Shown here in pieces: positions 4,300-5,317 of a stretch of 5,317 nucleotides of DNA. Positions within the stretch are counted from its first letter, which is position 1, and each line of letters begins with the position of its first letter. The notes below the pieces were generated by a model. That model saw only the letters and a program-made list of their open reading frames with translations, did no database searches and had not been told where the DNA came from. A program made the position numbers and the translations under genes. The DNA comes from Chloroflexota bacterium (GTDB lineage: Bacteria > Chloroflexota > Anaerolineae > Anaerolineales > Villigracilaceae), in assembly GCA_021796155.1 (NCBI GenBank), contig JAJYOO010000205.1:1-5317 (forward strand), written 5' to 3'.

Positions 4300-5317
4300 T
4301 TAACTTGTTTTCGGCCAGATGGCCAGTTCCAAAGTCAAACGTTCAAAGTAACTTTTGTCTGGCATGGAGCCGTTGCCATATTGCAAATCGACCACGGTCG
4401 CCAACAATTGCAGAGTCTCGGTCTCAAGCATGATCTGCTTCTGCGGCTCGACCTGAATCAACTCGCCTTTTGCTTCGAGCCGCGAGCGAATGCCGGGATC
4501 GGCAAAGGCGTGCGCGCTCATCAAAACCTTGGTAGCGGTCTTGATATCATTTTTATCGAAGAGCCAAATCTCCAGAGCCGTGACCTTCTTCTGGTCGCCA
4601 ACGCCAATACTCTCGGAAACGCCCACGCCATATTCGCCGAGAAAATCACCGTTCGGCATGTCGATGCTGAACGATTCATCATAGAGATCGTCGCCGAGCA
4701 GATAGGTCGTCATGTTCTGTGTGATTGGCGGGGCCACACCCATCGACTCAAAGTTGGTCTTATTCTTGGCGGCTTCTTTGTTGATTTCAACCATCTGCAT
4801 GGTTGGCGTAATTTCGCCGCTTGAACGTTTGCCAAGCAAACGTTGCAGGAAAATGGCCCCGACTGCAATTACAACCAAAAGGATTACTGCGATCGCGCCA
4901 TACAAAATCAATGATCCAGTATTGGAACCGCCAGACGACGGAGGATTGGTGGCAGCCGCGCCGGAAGGCACAAGCGCACCCGGTCCTTTAACAGTCTTGA
5001 TAACTTGACCGAAGGCATCGATGACAGCCGGATCGATCCCATTCGGATTCTTCTGAACCAACGCGAACATGGGAGCGGCCGCAGTGCCGAGATTATCCCA
5101 TCGTTGGCTGGCCAGGTTCGGGTCCCGATTGACGCGGAAAGAATCAATCGTCATGCGCATGTAATCTTCCTGCAAGTCGGCGCGCATCACTTGCGGCGTG
5201 GTGTTCGTAACCACCGGAGGCTGGATGCCCCATGCCCAGATCAAGCCAAGGACAATTCCTCCGATCACAGCCAATATGGCGACAACTACAGGTTTTTTTA
5301 GGATATCGAGCAGTGAA
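4300..5317 (-). CDS. Conserved protein of unknown function with two membrane segments (5' end outside window)
   Basis: The reading frame is open to the right edge, so the start is missing; 338 residues are visible. Numbered from the first whole codon, a short segment SLLDILKKP leads into membrane segment 1 (about 10-30, ending GLIWAWGIQP). Residues 31-134 form an outer domain with LQEDYMRMTIDSFRVN (48-63) and a Pro/Ser/Gly/Ala-rich linker (about 113-134). Membrane segment 2 is 135-157, followed by QRLLGKR, so the positive-inside rule puts the C-terminal domain (about 165-338) in the cytoplasm. That domain holds FSIDMPNGDFLGEYGVGV, TALEIWLFDKNDIKTATKVL and FERLTLELAIW. No catalytic motif, lipobox or known fold is recognisable. 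The motifs resemble uncharacterised Chloroflexota proteins from memory; a scaffold or assembly role in the envelope is only a guess. It converges on greA. Confidence 0.8.
   Translation of the reverse strand, partial: SLLDILKKPVVVAILAVIGGIVLGLIWAWGIQPPVVTNTTPQVMRADLQEDYMRMTIDSFRVNRDPNLASQRWDNLGTAAAPMFALVQKNPNGIDPAVIDAFGQVIKTVKGPGALVPSGAAATNPPSSGGSNTGSLILYGAIAVILLVVIAVGAIFLQRLLGKRSSGEITPTMQMVEINKEAAKNKTNFESMGVAPPITQNMTTYLLGDDLYDESFSIDMPNGDFLGEYGVGVSESIGVGDQKKVTALEIWLFDKNDIKTATKVLMSAHAFADPGIRSRLEAKGELIQVEPQKQIMLETETLQLLATVVDLQYGNGSMPDKSYFERLTLELAIWPKTS

Noticed and set aside
5272..5274. TTG as the start codon of the minus-strand gene
   Set aside because: This would cut membrane segment 1 in half; the frame stays open to the edge with a lysine-flanked hydrophobic lead (KKPVVVAI), so the start lies outside.
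4381..5301. Several plus-strand frames (4381-4824, 4712-5008, 5005-5301)
   Set aside because: They are antisense to the open minus-strand gene, which has clear membrane segments and patterned motifs; the plus frames have neither.

Overview
The window looks like an ordinary chromosomal segment of a free-living bacterium of moderate GC content (roughly half G+C by eye). The best guess is the phylum Chloroflexota, class Anaerolineae. This rests on recalled resemblance of the last gene (two membrane segments, with signatures such as LQEDYMRMTIDSF and ALEIWLFDKNDIKT) to uncharacterised Chloroflexota proteins, and on intergenic spaces rich in palindromic repeats. No ribosomal or phylogenetic marker is present to prove it. 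A haem A synthase implies that the organism, or its recent ancestors, made haem A for an aa3-type terminal oxidase.

Layout from left to right. Positions 1-229 hold two arrays of a 9-bp tandem motif, then an extended -10 promoter for ctaA (230-1267, COX15-type haem A synthase, eight membrane segments). A strong intrinsic terminator follows (1279-1315). A leader with two overlapping, mutually exclusive hairpins (1327-1367) precedes a TIGR02206/YwaF-type integral membrane protein (1387-2151), a family related to human TMEM164. The next spacer carries a hairpin, a three-way-junction palindromic element (2191-2242) and a good promoter for tRNA-Leu(UAA) (2297-2380). Immediately after the tRNA is a 93-bp inverted-repeat element (2390-2482) ending in a T run, then a near-perfect 16-bp palindrome and a weak promoter candidate. 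A likely two-gene operon follows: an HD-domain dGTP triphosphohydrolase (2592-3743) and, 15 nt later, greA (3759-4223). A strong hairpin between convergent genes (4259-4290) probably terminates in both directions. The rest (4300-5317, minus strand) is the 3' part of a gene of unknown function that runs off the right edge.

The genes are functionally separate: respiratory cofactor synthesis, a possible lipid-related membrane protein, translation, nucleotide-pool control with transcript-cleavage factor, and an unknown envelope protein. No mobile element with a transposase, no CRISPR array and no defence or biosynthetic cluster is visible. The least explained material is the intergenic palindromic DNA, which differs in type from spacer to spacer, and the unknown minus-strand protein.
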